DNA of 64,000 nt from Bacteroidota bacterium (GTDB lineage: Bacteria > Bacteroidota > Bacteroidia > B-17B0 > Aurantibacillaceae), in the NCBI GenBank assembly GCA_016708845.1, contig JADJFB010000003.1:1-64000 (forward strand), given 5' to 3'. Each line of letters opens with the position of its first letter. Position 1 is the first letter of the stretch. The notes under the pieces were generated by a model. The model did not search any database and was not told where the DNA came from. It worked only from the letters and a program-made list of their open reading frames with translations. Positions 39,707 to 49,264 of this stretch are shown piece after piece. A program made the position numbers and the translations under genes.

Positions 39707-40735
39707 TTATTTGTTAGTTTTCAGTTTTTCTATAAGGGATGCAAAGTAAACACTTTTTTGTGGAAATTTCAAACTTAATATTTCATAAGCGCGAATTGCT
39801 TTAGAAATATTTCCTTGTAAAGCATAAATTTTGGCTAAAGTTTCAGTTACCAAATGTTCATTTTCCAATAAACTTTGTTTGGCGTCGATAGCTGGGGTAA
39901 AAAATTTCCCGGTTCCAAGCTTAATACGACCAGGGTCAGATTCGATAATTTTATCAATTATTTGCTTATTTTGAGAGAAAAACGATGTTTTTTTCTCGTT
40001 TTCAGTCTTTTTATCGTCATTTTTATCGCTTTCTTGAACTTGCTCTTTCTCTGTTTTTGTTTCAATTTGGAAGGTATGAGCTTCCTTTTGAATGGTTTTT
40101 AACCAATCTGTAAACGAACTTGGTTCAGAAACTTCCTCTTTATATAATTCAGGAGTTTTTATAATATCTGTTTCAACATATGATTGAATGATACTTTTAT
40201 TGATTTCCTGCTCAATAGTTTTGTTTAGTTTATCTTCACTAAAATCCTGAACAGGCACTTCTGTTTCATTTTCAATGGATTTAATGATGTCTATTTCATC
40301 TGTATTGGTTTCTTTTACAATTACTTCTTTTTCTGCAGAAATTGTATTAATAGATGGAACTGTATTGACATAAATTACTTTAATCTCATCATTGGTAACA
40401 CTCACCGAACCCGTTTTTTTGACTTCGACATGTTCTTCGAGAACTTCAATAGGTTCAATTACCGCAGTTACTGGTTTTTGAATAGGTTCGGATACTTTAA
40501 CTTCTGGCTGATGCAATAATTCATACAAAACACTGCGGCTATTGACAACTATAGCTGTTTTTCGCAATTGTTTAGAATAATTAAGTGCTTGATGTTTATG
40601 CAACCCTTTAGTATATAACAAATGGGCACTTTCAAAAAATGGATATTCATTCACCAACACTTCTAAATCAGCTAAATGTGCCGATTCGATTAAGTGTGGT
40701 TGTTTGATTATATCTATAAATTGCTGTTGCTGCAT
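39707..40735 (-). CDS. Conserved Bacteroidota hypothetical protein between lptE and secG
   Basis: The ATG at 40735 overlaps the lptE stop (TAATG). The N-terminal 75 residues are helical and conserved by memory in Bacteroidota proteins at this locus (FIDIIKQPHLIESAHLADLE, VNEYPFFESAHLLYTKGLHK). Residues about 90-270 are acidic, Glu/Lys/Thr-rich and probably disordered. The C-terminal 90 residues include IIDKIIESDPGRI and a single TPR-like unit (ETLAKIYALQGNISKAIRAY, LSLKFPQKSVYFASLI). It is soluble and has no signal peptide. Function is unknown; tight linkage to lptE and secG suggests cell-envelope biogenesis. Confidence 0.8.
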   Translation of the reverse strand: MQQQQFIDIIKQPHLIESAHLADLEVLVNEYPFFESAHLLYTKGLHKHQALNYSKQLRKTAIVVNSRSVLYELLHQPEVKVSEPIQKPVTAVIEPIEVLEEHVEVKKTGSVSVTNDEIKVIYVNTVPSINTISAEKEVIVKETNTDEIDIIKSIENETEVPVQDFSEDKLNKTIEQEINKSIIQSYVETDIIKTPELYKEEVSEPSSFTDWLKTIQKEAHTFQIETKTEKEQVQESDKNDDKKTENEKKTSFFSQNKQIIDKIIESDPGRIKLGTGKFFTPAIDAKQSLLENEHLVTETLAKIYALQGNISKAIRAYEILSLKFPQKSVYFASLIEKLKTNK

Positions 40736-41244
40736 TACCAATTATTAAAAGCCTTATTAAAAATATCTTCTGTTAATTGTCTATTAATTTCTGTAAGTAA
40801 AGCATCTTCAACCGACGATATAGCAGAATTTGCAGGGTAATCTGAAAAACGCGTAAAATTTTGTTCGAAGTTTTTAGTTTCATCGAAACGGTTAGTATAT
40901 TTTACATTTACTGTAATTGTTAATCTGTTATTTGCGGCTTGATCATTACTTTGAATAGCCACAGGAGCATTATTATAATCAACAATTGTTCCTTCAAACT
41001 TTAAATCGCCATTTTGTTTCATAAGCGACAATCGGGTTTGAGAGGAAACCACATCTCTTAATTTTTCAGTAAATTTTTGACTAATACTTGGGCTACCAAG
41101 GGTTGTATTATTTGTAAAAAAGCCAACAGAAACGGTTTTTGCCTCAATCGGAATAGTTGCTCCATCTAACGAATATTTCACCTTACAGCTATTAAAAGCA
41201 AAAAGTGAAATAATTAATATAAATATGTAGACTAGTTTTTTCAA
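40735..41244 (-). CDS. lptE: LptE-family LPS assembly lipoprotein
   Basis: LptE plugs LptD and helps insert LPS at the outer membrane. The 169-residue protein has a lipoprotein signal (YIFILIISLFAFNSC, lipobox Cys at 20), then the fold start KVKYSLDGATIPIEAKTVSV, GFFTNNTTLGSPSISQKFTE, LKFEGTIVDYNNAPV and the C-terminal LTEDIFNKAFNNW. This is the usual Bacteroidota form ('LptE family protein', LPS-assembly lipoprotein). It is translationally coupled to the hypothetical gene and lies upstream of secG, matching the phylum's arrangement. Confidence 0.9.
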   Translation of the reverse strand: MKKLVYIFILIISLFAFNSCKVKYSLDGATIPIEAKTVSVGFFTNNTTLGSPSISQKFTEKLRDVVSSQTRLSLMKQNGDLKFEGTIVDYNNAPVAIQSNDQAANNRLTITVNVKYTNRFDETKNFEQNFTRFSDYPANSAISSVEDALLTEINRQLTEDIFNKAFNNW

Positions 41245-41313
41245 TTAAGTAGTGCGAATTTAGTGAAAATCTCCCTCTTTCTCTTGCTGAAGTAGTATAA
41301 GATCATTTAAAAA

Positions 41314-42629
41314 CTATTCCATAGCCGGCTTAATATTAATAACTTTTAAGTTTTCTGGATTAAAGTACTTTTTACAAATATCCGTTAATTGCTCTGCTTT
41401 GATGGTTTTATATGTTTCTAAAGCTTGATTGTACTTTTTATAATCCATAAAATAATACTCAGCAAAACCCAATTTATCGGCAATAGCTTGGTTAGAGAAA
41501 TTTTGAAAAGTTTGATTTACCTCTAAGTTTTTTACATAATTATCAATCAATTCTTGATCAATGCCTTCATTAATGATATCATAAATTTCTTTAGAAACAA
41601 CCTTCTTTACTTTGGCGTTTCCCATCTGAGCTTGCATTACCACATCAAAAGTGGCTACATTTGAATATAAGCGAGAATCATCCGATTGAGGCACTATTTG
41701 ATAAGCCAAGTTTCCTCGTTCAACCACACTATTATTTAAAATGGAATTAGAGTTATTAAATAATAAATCTCTCAATAAATTAAATCCATAGTAATCAGGC
41801 GTTCCAACTGCTGGCGCAGGAACCACATACGAGTAAATTTGTACAGGATAATCTATTTGCATTTCCTCGGTAGTTGGTACAAAATTAAACACATCTGGTT
41901 CAGTTTTCTTAGCATTTAAAGGCAATTGTTTTTTATTGGTCCAAAATATTTGTTTGCAAACTCAAATATTTGCTCTGCTTTTACATCTCCCACAATAACT
42001 AAATAGGCATTATTAGGGCTATAAAATTTATCGTAAAAATCCTGACATTGTTTAGTGGTATAAGCTGTTATCTCATCTAAATTACCTATAACATCAACCT
42101 TATAAGGATGTTGAGCAGGATATAAATGTTTATAGCGCTCAGATCCCATTCGATTATACCAATTATTTTCTCCTAAACGCAGTTCCTCACCTACTACTTC
42201 TCTTTCGGTATCTAATACTTTTTGGTCGAGAATTAAATTTTCCATTCTATCGGCTTCCATATCAAACACCTTTTCAATATTTTCTTTTGGTAATTCTTGC
42301 CAATACACCGTTCTATCAAATGTAGTGTATGCATTGATGCTTGCTCCTAACTTTTCCATTTCATGAATATACACATCTCCTTCGCCGCTGTATTTTTTTG
42401 AACCACGAAACATCATGTGTTCAAACATGTGAGCCATTCCTCTAACTCCATCCCATTCATCTTTACTACCTACTCTGTACCAAACTTCCATTTGCACCAT
42501 AGGTGAAGTGCTTTTCTCACAAACAATTACTTTTAAACCGTTAGGAAGTGTAGTTGTTTTTATAGGGAAATCAATGGCCAATGTTTGTAGCGAAACAATG
42601 ATGCTTAATAATAAAAATAGTTTTTTCAT
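41314..42629 (-). CDS. M16 family zinc peptidase (pitrilysin-like), frameshifted
   Basis: A signal peptide (LFLLLSIIVSLQTLA) starts at the ATG at 42629; the GTG before it is less likely. The inverted zinc motif is MAHMFEHMMFRG (HxxEH), and the third ligand Glu lies about 75 residues on in TEREVVGEELRLGENN. The frame changes near 41925, after FEFANKYFGPIK, and the second half runs from LPLNAKKTEPDVF to ENLKVINIKPAME, with the C-terminal lobe including NLAYQIVPQSDD. The total of about 437 residues is normal for single-module M16 enzymes in this phylum, which act in the periplasm. It sits 11 bases after the DUF5686 gene. Confidence 0.88.
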
Positions 42630-42640
42630 CACTTTATTTT

Positions 42641-45106
42641 TTAAAATTCTAATCCTAAACCTATCACAAAACCTTGATTAAATTTACCATAAGGTCCATA
42701 GCCCAGTATGTAATCAATGCGTATGATTTGTAAAATATGCTCAATACCAAAATTAATTTCGTAATACTGATCTAGCTTATCGTTAAACAATACGTGCCCT
42801 CCAACAACTTCTTGTATTCTGTATTTTTTTAAAAGAGGCACCTTATTAAAAATAAATCCATTAAAATGATGTTCGGCATGCGCTTCGGCATACCAGTTTT
42901 TTGTACTGTAAGTATAGTAAGGCAAAAGCTTAAATGAATTTAAATAATCGTTATTTGCCAATATGGTTTGGTTACCATCAAAATGTTTATAATCCATAAA
43001 TTCAACATACTTACTGGTTAAAAAGTAACCCCCTTTTAAACGATAAGCAAAGGTTCCAAACAAGCCTAACTTAATATTATCATCAATCACCATTTTAGCT
43101 AAATCATAATCCGCTTTAGTATTTAAGCCTGGAATAGCTTTAGTATATTGAACATTAATGATAGGAAATTTACTGCCAACAATAATTTTTTGATGTGGTC
43201 GTGTGTAATACTTTTGTTTGAAACGTATTGAGAAACCCAACTCCACAATAAATGAATTATTTACTGCAAAACTTGAATCATCTGTGCGAGGACGCAATGG
43301 ATCATTACTCGTAAATAATTTAGTTTTATTATCTACCCATAAATCAAAAGCTGTATTTCTGAGGGATGAACGTTCAGCATATTCAGTATTAAAATTAACG
43401 ATTAATCCATTTATCAATTCTTTACGATAACCAAACGAAGCATACGATTTTTTGTAGAGCTTCATGAAATTTTCATTATCAAATAATGTATAAGACGTAT
43501 TCATGGTTGCATTAATAGGATCGTTACCATTAAACTGCTGAGCAGTAGTTCCTACTTTTACATTAACCGACTCAAACTTTTCGGGTTTAAATACATATTT
43601 CCAATTAGCGGTGCCTCCCCACAAATAATTAGAAAAGCCGTATCTAACCGTTGTTGCCAAATCATGACTACGGCGATCTTCGTATCGTTTAGTCATATTT
43701 ACTTTTATAGAGGCGTTTATTCCTTCTACCGTATTATACTGAACGCCTGATGTTAAAAGTCCCGACGTATTTAAACTAAATTGCTTTGCCGTTTTATTAT
43801 AGCTATAACCTAAAATTAAATCGTTAAGCGTTAATTTATTTCCTTTTCTATCAATACTATCTTTATAGCGATCTGTATTTTTAATAGCTCCTATGCTATC
43901 TTTTTTTCTATAATCAGCTTGTTCTTCGTAGGTTAATGGCACAGGTCGAGATTCCTTCCAATAACCAGTATCTTTTTTATTGGCACCATCTTCCACTTTT
44001 AAGACTTCATTCTTAAAGAATTTTTTCGGGAATACTGGATTCATATCATAATCAGAAAAAACGGCATTAAAATAACCATCGCCAACAAAACCAAATACTT
44101 TAAAATTAAAAGTCATGTTTAAACCCGTTGGCATCCAAATACTATCATTTACTGGCGCGTTTAATTGTTTGATATGTAAAGTGTCAACAAAATCAATTTT
44201 TGCATCCTTTGTTAAATACACATCTGCGCTATGTACTCGCCACGTATTTTCTTGAATATAAATAATTCCTCTGAAGCAGGGATCTGTTTTACGTTTTGGT
44301 GTAATCTCAATCTTATTCAACATTTTACCGTCTTCAAAGGTTGTTCCTAATAATTTGTAACGATAAGATAATAAAGCGTTTTCGTTGATAGGAGAAATAA
44401 AAGGTCGGTCACTTAATCCATCTAATGTGATTAAATTTTCGTACACACTAAATTTCATGTCGCTTACTTGGTTAAAACTAAATGCTTTATTATCGCCACT
44501 TACACGACTAGAGTACATAATTTCTTTTTCGTCGTTAGGCTTGCGGTAATGATACTTTGTTTCACTTTCACTTAAATACACAACGCCTAATAAAGTTGAA
44601 TCAATCTTCTCTCCACCAGAATTCATGGCATTAATTAACTTCACCATTTTTTTAGGGAAATCTTTTAAGCGTTGTAAGCCTTTAATATAGGCTTTGCAGG
44701 TAAAAGCATTTACTTCGTTTAAATAAAATTTTCGTTTTTTGATGGCTGCTCTGATAACAGCATAAGCTGGGTCTTCCCCATCTTTAATCACCACTTCTTT
44801 TAGCTCGTAGCTTTCGGGGCTTAGTGCTACATTTTTAATCGTATTACCATCTACTATAATTTTTTCAACTTTCTTTTTATAACCAACGTATTGAAATATT
44901 AACTCATAAGTACCAGGTGCTAATTTTAAAGAGTAAAAACCATCCGCATTAGCATTTGTACCTTGAGTGCTTCCTTTTACTAAAACAGATGAAAAAGATA
45001 AGGCTTGATTTTTTTCATCGGTAATTTTTCCGCTCACCAATACTTGTTGTGCGGATAAAACCATAGAAAATAAAACCAGAAATAAAGAAAGTAACGACTT
45101 TTGCAT
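42641..45106 (-). CDS. DUF5686 outer-membrane protein with CarboxypepD_reg-like N-terminus
   Basis: The 821-residue protein begins with a signal peptide (LLSLFLVLFSMVLSAQ). Residues 22-110 form a carboxypeptidase-regulatory-like domain (VSGKITDEKNQALSFSSVLV, GFYSLKLAPGTYELIFQYVG). Residues 120-400 are the DUF5686 soluble part (AIKKRKFYLNEVNAFTCKAY, YLSESETKYHYRKPNDEKE). The C-terminal half is an outer-membrane beta-barrel ending in GQGFVIGLGLEF-like aromatic strands (true end FVIGLGLEF). Function is not known in the family. It leads a minus-strand run with the M16 peptidase, and the two may be cotranscribed. Confidence 0.9.
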   Translation of the reverse strand: MQKSLLSLFLVLFSMVLSAQQVLVSGKITDEKNQALSFSSVLVKGSTQGTNANADGFYSLKLAPGTYELIFQYVGYKKKVEKIIVDGNTIKNVALSPESYELKEVVIKDGEDPAYAVIRAAIKKRKFYLNEVNAFTCKAYIKGLQRLKDFPKKMVKLINAMNSGGEKIDSTLLGVVYLSESETKYHYRKPNDEKEIMYSSRVSGDNKAFSFNQVSDMKFSVYENLITLDGLSDRPFISPINENALLSYRYKLLGTTFEDGKMLNKIEITPKRKTDPCFRGIIYIQENTWRVHSADVYLTKDAKIDFVDTLHIKQLNAPVNDSIWMPTGLNMTFNFKVFGFVGDGYFNAVFSDYDMNPVFPKKFFKNEVLKVEDGANKKDTGYWKESRPVPLTYEEQADYRKKDSIGAIKNTDRYKDSIDRKGNKLTLNDLILGYSYNKTAKQFSLNTSGLLTSGVQYNTVEGINASIKVNMTKRYEDRRSHDLATTVRYGFSNYLWGGTANWKYVFKPEKFESVNVKVGTTAQQFNGNDPINATMNTSYTLFDNENFMKLYKKSYASFGYRKELINGLIVNFNTEYAERSSLRNTAFDLWVDNKTKLFTSNDPLRPRTDDSSFAVNNSFIVELGFSIRFKQKYYTRPHQKIIVGSKFPIINVQYTKAIPGLNTKADYDLAKMVIDDNIKLGLFGTFAYRLKGGYFLTSKYVEFMDYKHFDGNQTILANNDYLNSFKLLPYYTYSTKNWYAEAHAEHHFNGFIFNKVPLLKKYRIQEVVGGHVLFNDKLDQYYEINFGIEHILQIIRIDYILGYGPYGKFNQGFVIGLGLEF

Positions 45107-45172
45107 ACATATAAACAGACGTTTAAGATACTGAAAAAGTTACAGACAGAAGTTAAAAATCACATTTTTTAA

Positions 45173-45835
45173 CTAGAGATTATCCATTATTCCAAATTCG
45201 AGAGGTGTCCATAAACCCATCGATATGTGGGCAGTTTTAAGAGCATCTCCTGTCTAAACATTACAGGTTTTAAAAATGGAATAAGTACCTTTTGCTTCAA
45301 AATAATTATCGTGATGACCATAATTTGGATGAGGAATTAATTTTGGGCCTTTGTTATTTAAATAAAAACTTTGAGTAATATGAGAAACTAAATTCATATA
45401 AGCCTCTTTAGAAATAGAAATCTGCTTTATTAAATCGCTACACTTTAAATTTTTATAGTAAGTGACGTGCATAGCTGTGGAACCTAATCCGAACAGAGCG
45501 TTCGTTAAGGTTTTAGCTTTTAAATCGGCCATGGTTGGTGTATTCAAATAAAACCCTTTATCTCCCCAACCAATGGCAATGTATTGATGGGTTTCGTTAA
45601 TATCTAAAAAACAAGTTTTATCCAAAAAAGAATCCCAATCGTAAACATCTATATTTATTGGCATTACAATATCTGTATGCATACCATTTGACTTGACATA
45701 AATAGTAATGTCTTTTTGAGATTTGATGGTATTGGCATTTGTTTTAATTTTTGAAAGAAGCCAAGCGCAACAAAACCATAAGGCAATTAGAGAAATAAAG
45801 AAAATAAAAACAATTTTAATTACTTTCTTAACCAT
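45173..45835 (-). CDS. DUF2459 / TIGR02117-family protein, interrupted by an in-frame TAG
   Basis: An N-terminal membrane anchor (IVFIFFISLIALWFCCAWLL) precedes the DUF2459 pattern: VKSNGMHTDIVMPIN, YIAIGWGDKGFYLNTP and AMHVTYYKN. A TAG at 45254-45256 interrupts the reading after FKTCNV; the same frame continues TGDALKTAHISMGLWTPLEF to a second stop at 45173-45175. The family normally has a TCNTW-like motif here, so one change from TGG (Trp) to TAG accounts for the break. Intact length is 220 residues. The family occurs near urease genes in some bacteria but its activity is unknown. Confidence 0.8.
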
Positions 45836-45872
45836 AACTCTTTTTTGTATTTATTACAATTACAAAAAAAAG

Positions 45873-45902
45873 TAACCCTTTCTGTTTTAAGAGAAAGGGT
45901 TA
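45873..45902 (-). terminator. Terminator after the outer-membrane beta-barrel gene
   Basis: An 11-bp perfect stem (TAACCCTTTCT and AGAAAGGGTTA, loop of eight) followed on the minus strand by CT and a run of eight T. It lies 24 bases beyond the stop at 45927. Confidence 0.85.
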
Positions 45903-45926
45903 AATAAAAAATTATAAGAAAATTTC

Positions 45927-46595
45927 TTAAAACAAATCAACACCTAACGTTAAGGAATTTTGCATGTACATATCCATGTCTCTACCATAATTTACCTTAT
46001 TATCAAGATTATCTTCTGTAAAATATCCAAAACCTAAGTTATATCCAATATTGATGCGATTAGAAATGTAATATTTAACGCCTACTCCAGCATTTAGCGA
46101 AAAATAAACACCTTCTCTTACACAATTCATTTTCATGATATCTATAATTCTATTAACGCCTGCGCCTGCATAGATATATGGTTTAATTGCAGATTCTGAA
46201 GAAAGTAAATAACCATTTGCTAATTTATACTTGCCATTAAAACCAAATGTTATTAAACGAGAATTTAAGTTCCCGTTACCCAAACGACTTCCACAACCTG
46301 GGCATCTTTCACTAAAAGCAACTTCTTTATTCCTTTTGGCTTCCGATTGACAGTAACCATAATCGCCTATTGTACCAGAAACGCCAACATCAAACGATTT
46401 ATTTAAATAATATCCCGCATTTAGTAAGAAATTACCGTACCAAGCTTCATTTTTAAATGTAAATCCATTACCTAAATCTCCATTATACTTTTGAGAACCA
46501 CCACCAAATGTTAAACCTAACTTATGGCTTTTTGATTGTGCCAAAAGCGACATCGTGAATATGATTAACCCCAGAGTGCAAACGTATTTTTTCAT
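45927..46595 (-). CDS. Outer-membrane beta-barrel protein (porin family)
   Basis: The 222-residue protein has a signal peptide (YVCTLGLIIFTMSLLAQ) and alternating hydrophobic strands ending in Phe (LTLGVDLF). Motifs KLGLTFGGGSQKYNGDLGNG, NFLLNAGYYLNKSFDVGVSG, KPYIYAGAGVNRI and SNRINIGYNLGFGYF match the eight-stranded barrel of Bacteroidota OmpA-like proteins. The usual C-terminal OmpA peptidoglycan-binding domain is absent. Two cysteines in ERCPGCGSRLG could form an extracellular disulphide. It lies 18 bases after the PD40 gene stop, which suggests they act together. Confidence 0.82.
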   Translation of the reverse strand: MKKYVCTLGLIIFTMSLLAQSKSHKLGLTFGGGSQKYNGDLGNGFTFKNEAWYGNFLLNAGYYLNKSFDVGVSGTIGDYGYCQSEAKRNKEVAFSERCPGCGSRLGNGNLNSRLITFGFNGKYKLANGYLLSSESAIKPYIYAGAGVNRIIDIMKMNCVREGVYFSLNAGVGVKYYISNRINIGYNLGFGYFTEDNLDNKVNYGRDMDMYMQNSLTLGVDLF

Positions 46596-46613
46596 GCAGT
46601 ATTAAATTAAAGA

Positions 46614-48224
46614 TTACTTATCCTTACTCATCATAATTTGTTTCTCTAATGAGAAAGTATCTGTTTTCCCAATTTTTAAATCAGCTTTTTCCTCTGCTGT
46701 TTTAAAGCCTTTTTTAACCACTTTAATAGTGTAGGTTACATCTCCTTTCAAAGTAATAAAATATTCTCCGTTATCATTAGTGATGGTTGAAGCAACAACA
46801 GCTCCAGTTGCATCTAAAATTTGCACATCAACAGAGGCAATTCCACTACCTTGAAAAGCATCACGAACTGTTCCTTTTAAAATGCTTAAACCAGAATTCG
46901 TTTTCTTTTTGCCGTCTTTTTCTAAAATGGCATAAGTCGACAAATCTGCTTTATAAATATCGCTTTCACCTAATCCTCCTTTACGTTCGCTAGCAAAATA
47001 AGCTGTTTGAGCGTCAGCACTAACCACTAAAGGACCATCTTTATAAACTGTATTAATTGGGAAACCTAAGTTTACAGGTTTTGTCCATTTATCACCTTCT
47101 AAAGTTGACTTAAAAATATCGTAAGAACCCATGGATGCTTTTCCGTTTGAGGAGAAAAATAATGTTTTACCATCTGGCGCTAAAAATGCACCTACTTCAT
47201 CGTATTCTGAGTTAATTTCCGGGCCTAAATTTACTGGCTTGCCCCACTCTGTTTTGCTTAAACGTTTAACCATCCAAATATCCGCACGACCGTATCCGCC
47301 TTTACGTTCACTAATAAAATACAAGGTTTTTCCGTCCGGAGAAATACAAGCTCCACCTTCCCAATACGATGTATTAATAGGTTTACCAAGTGCTTCTGGA
47401 GTTTTCCATTTATTGTTTAATACTTTAGATACAAAAACATCACCACCTCTTGATTCATTATCATTCACATCATTTTTATAAATAAATATTTGTTTTCCAT
47501 CAGGTGAAATAGAAGTACAAGCATCGTGTGCGGGCGTATTTACATTACCTGGTACATCTTCTGCTGTATTCCATTTTTTGTTGACAGTATCCCATGTGGC
47601 GATATAAATATCCTGAAAATATTTGCCATCACCTTCTACATCCATTGGAGAATCAGTTGACTCTGGACGACGTGTATTAAAAACTAATTTTTTTCCATCA
47701 GCGCTAATGCAAGGGGATTGATCGTCAAATTTCGAGTTTACCGCTTCGCCTAAATTTTCAATCTTCACATCAAAAGCTGATGTAATATATTTTTTAGCGT
47801 TATAGCAATGTGCAATAAAAACATCAACATCTTCAGTTTCCGCTTCTTTTGATTTTGCCGCACCTTTATACATATTAAATTCAGCCAAGGCATTATCTAT
47901 TTTTTCGTCGGCTAAATAAATTTTACCTAATACTAAATGTGTTTCTGGTTTTACATCTTTATTAGTAGCCACTGCTTTTTTTAAAGTTTCTGTAGCTTTA
48001 TCAAATTTTTTCAATTCAAACTGGCAATATCCAACATAATATAATACGCCTGCATCTTCTGGGTTTTTTAGCAATACTTCATTATAAATAGTTAATGCTC
48101 CAATAAACTGCCCAGCATATAACTTTTGTTTTGCTAAAACCATTTTTACTTGATCGCCAGCGTCGATTGCATTAGCATTAGACAAAAAGGCAAAAAAACA
48201 TAATGTTGTAATAAATTTCTTCAT
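46614..48224 (-). CDS. TPR-PD40 beta-propeller protein with C-terminal CarboxypepD-reg domain
   Basis: The 536-residue protein has a signal peptide (ITTLCFFAFLSNANA). Residues 20-150 hold three TPR-like repeats (QFIGALTIYNEVLLKNPEDA, LVLGKIYLADEKIDNALAEF). Residues 160-430 form a WD40-like PD40 propeller with repeated GKKLVFNTRR, GKTLYFISERKGGYG, GKTLFFSSNGKASMG and YFASERKGGLG. The last 90 residues are a carboxypeptidase-regulatory-like domain (LKGTVRDAFQGSGIASVDVQ, NDNGEYFITLKG). This order matches PorE-like T9SS-associated proteins except that the final OmpA domain is missing; the adjacent barrel gene also lacks one. A role in envelope or T9SS assembly is inferred. Confidence 0.85.
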   Translation of the reverse strand: MKKFITTLCFFAFLSNANAIDAGDQVKMVLAKQKLYAGQFIGALTIYNEVLLKNPEDAGVLYYVGYCQFELKKFDKATETLKKAVATNKDVKPETHLVLGKIYLADEKIDNALAEFNMYKGAAKSKEAETEDVDVFIAHCYNAKKYITSAFDVKIENLGEAVNSKFDDQSPCISADGKKLVFNTRRPESTDSPMDVEGDGKYFQDIYIATWDTVNKKWNTAEDVPGNVNTPAHDACTSISPDGKQIFIYKNDVNDNESRGGDVFVSKVLNNKWKTPEALGKPINTSYWEGGACISPDGKTLYFISERKGGYGRADIWMVKRLSKTEWGKPVNLGPEINSEYDEVGAFLAPDGKTLFFSSNGKASMGSYDIFKSTLEGDKWTKPVNLGFPINTVYKDGPLVVSADAQTAYFASERKGGLGESDIYKADLSTYAILEKDGKKKTNSGLSILKGTVRDAFQGSGIASVDVQILDATGAVVASTITNDNGEYFITLKGDVTYTIKVVKKGFKTAEEKADLKIGKTDTFSLEKQIMMSKDK

Positions 48225-48337
48225 TTCAATTAGGTATAAATATAATTTCTCGTTTATAAATATATAAAAAAGGATTGAAATGAAGATTATTTGTGTAAAA
48301 AATGCTTCAGTTTCTTAATAATCTGTATTTTTAAGGC

Positions 48338-49210
48338 ATGAGTTCTATTGGATTTTACATAGCCCTGCCCTTATTATATCTCATTTCTATATTACCATTC
48401 CCCCTATTTTACTTGGTATCAGATGGCGTTTATTTTTTGCTTTATCGAGTGATTGGTTATCGTAAAAAAGTAGTTTATGAGAATTTAAAAAATTCTTTTC
48501 CTGAAAAAAGCCACGATGAATTAAAAGCCATAGAAAAAAAGTTTTATAAATACCTATGTGATTTATTTTTAGAAACCTTAAAAACATTAACTATTTCCAA
48601 AGAAGAAGCTGTTAAACGTTGTGCATTTAATGATAATACAAAAACGATTATAAAAGACTTATACGATAAAAAACAATCCTGTATTTTAGTAATGGGCCAT
48701 TATGGTAACTGGGAATGGGCAGGAAATACATTTAGCATTATGAAATCACAGCAATTATATGTGATTTATCATCCTTTATCTAATAAGCATTTTGATAAAT
48801 TAATGTATAACATGAGAACCAGATTTGGCACTAAATTATATGCCATGAAGGATACGATGCGAGAAATGATTAGAAACAGAAATGAAGTAAATATAACTGC
48901 TTTTATTGCTGACCAAACGCCATCGCCTGAAGGTGCTTATTGGACAACCTTTTTAAATCAAGACACTCCTGTGTTTTGGGGTACTGAAAAAATTGCTCAA
49001 AAATTAAACTACCCGGTTATTTATGTAACCGTTAATAGAGTTAAACGCGGTTATTATGAAGTTAATACCGAGTATTTAGTGATGGAGCCAAAAAACACTA
49101 AAGAAGGAGAAATATCTGAACTACATACACGCAAGCTAGAAAAAGACATTATTGCCCAACCCGAAATTTGGCTTTGGAGCCCCAGACGTTGGAAGTATAA
49201 AAGAAAATAA
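48338..49210 (+). CDS. LpxL/HtrB-type lysophospholipid acyltransferase
   Basis: LpxL-family enzymes add secondary acyl chains to lipid A. The 290-residue protein has an N-terminal membrane helix (IALPLLYLISILPFPLFYLV), the helical VVYENLKNSFPEKS, the catalytic HX4(D/E) in VMGHYGNWEWAG, then FDKLMYNMRTRFGTKLY, FIADQTPSP and the C-terminal PEIWLWSPRRWKYKRK, which is diagnostic. The gene is upstream of a perfect bidirectional terminator. Which lipid A position is acylated cannot be told from sequence. Confidence 0.92.
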   Translation: MSSIGFYIALPLLYLISILPFPLFYLVSDGVYFLLYRVIGYRKKVVYENLKNSFPEKSHDELKAIEKKFYKYLCDLFLETLKTLTISKEEAVKRCAFNDNTKTIIKDLYDKKQSCILVMGHYGNWEWAGNTFSIMKSQQLYVIYHPLSNKHFDKLMYNMRTRFGTKLYAMKDTMREMIRNRNEVNITAFIADQTPSPEGAYWTTFLNQDTPVFWGTEKIAQKLNYPVIYVTVNRVKRGYYEVNTEYLVMEPKNTKEGEISELHTRKLEKDIIAQPEIWLWSPRRWKYKRK

Positions 49211-49248
49211 AAAAGCCCTAATCTACTTTAGATTAGGGCTTTTTTATT
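49206..49248. terminator. Bidirectional terminator between the acyltransferase and ferritin copy 1
   Basis: A perfect 20-bp stem (AATAAAAAAGCCCTAATCTA and TAGATTAGGGCTTTTTTATT) with a CTT loop. It begins inside the stop of the LpxL-type gene and serves both convergent genes. Confidence 0.92.
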
Positions 49249-49264
49249 GTATAATTACTAAGAT

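Noticed and set aside
3052..45256. Stop-codon recoding (TAA or TAG read as an amino acid)
   Set aside because: TAA ends most genes here in the expected place and TAG ends rfbH; the expected residues at internal stops differ (Ser, Trp, unknown). Point changes or errors explain the data better.
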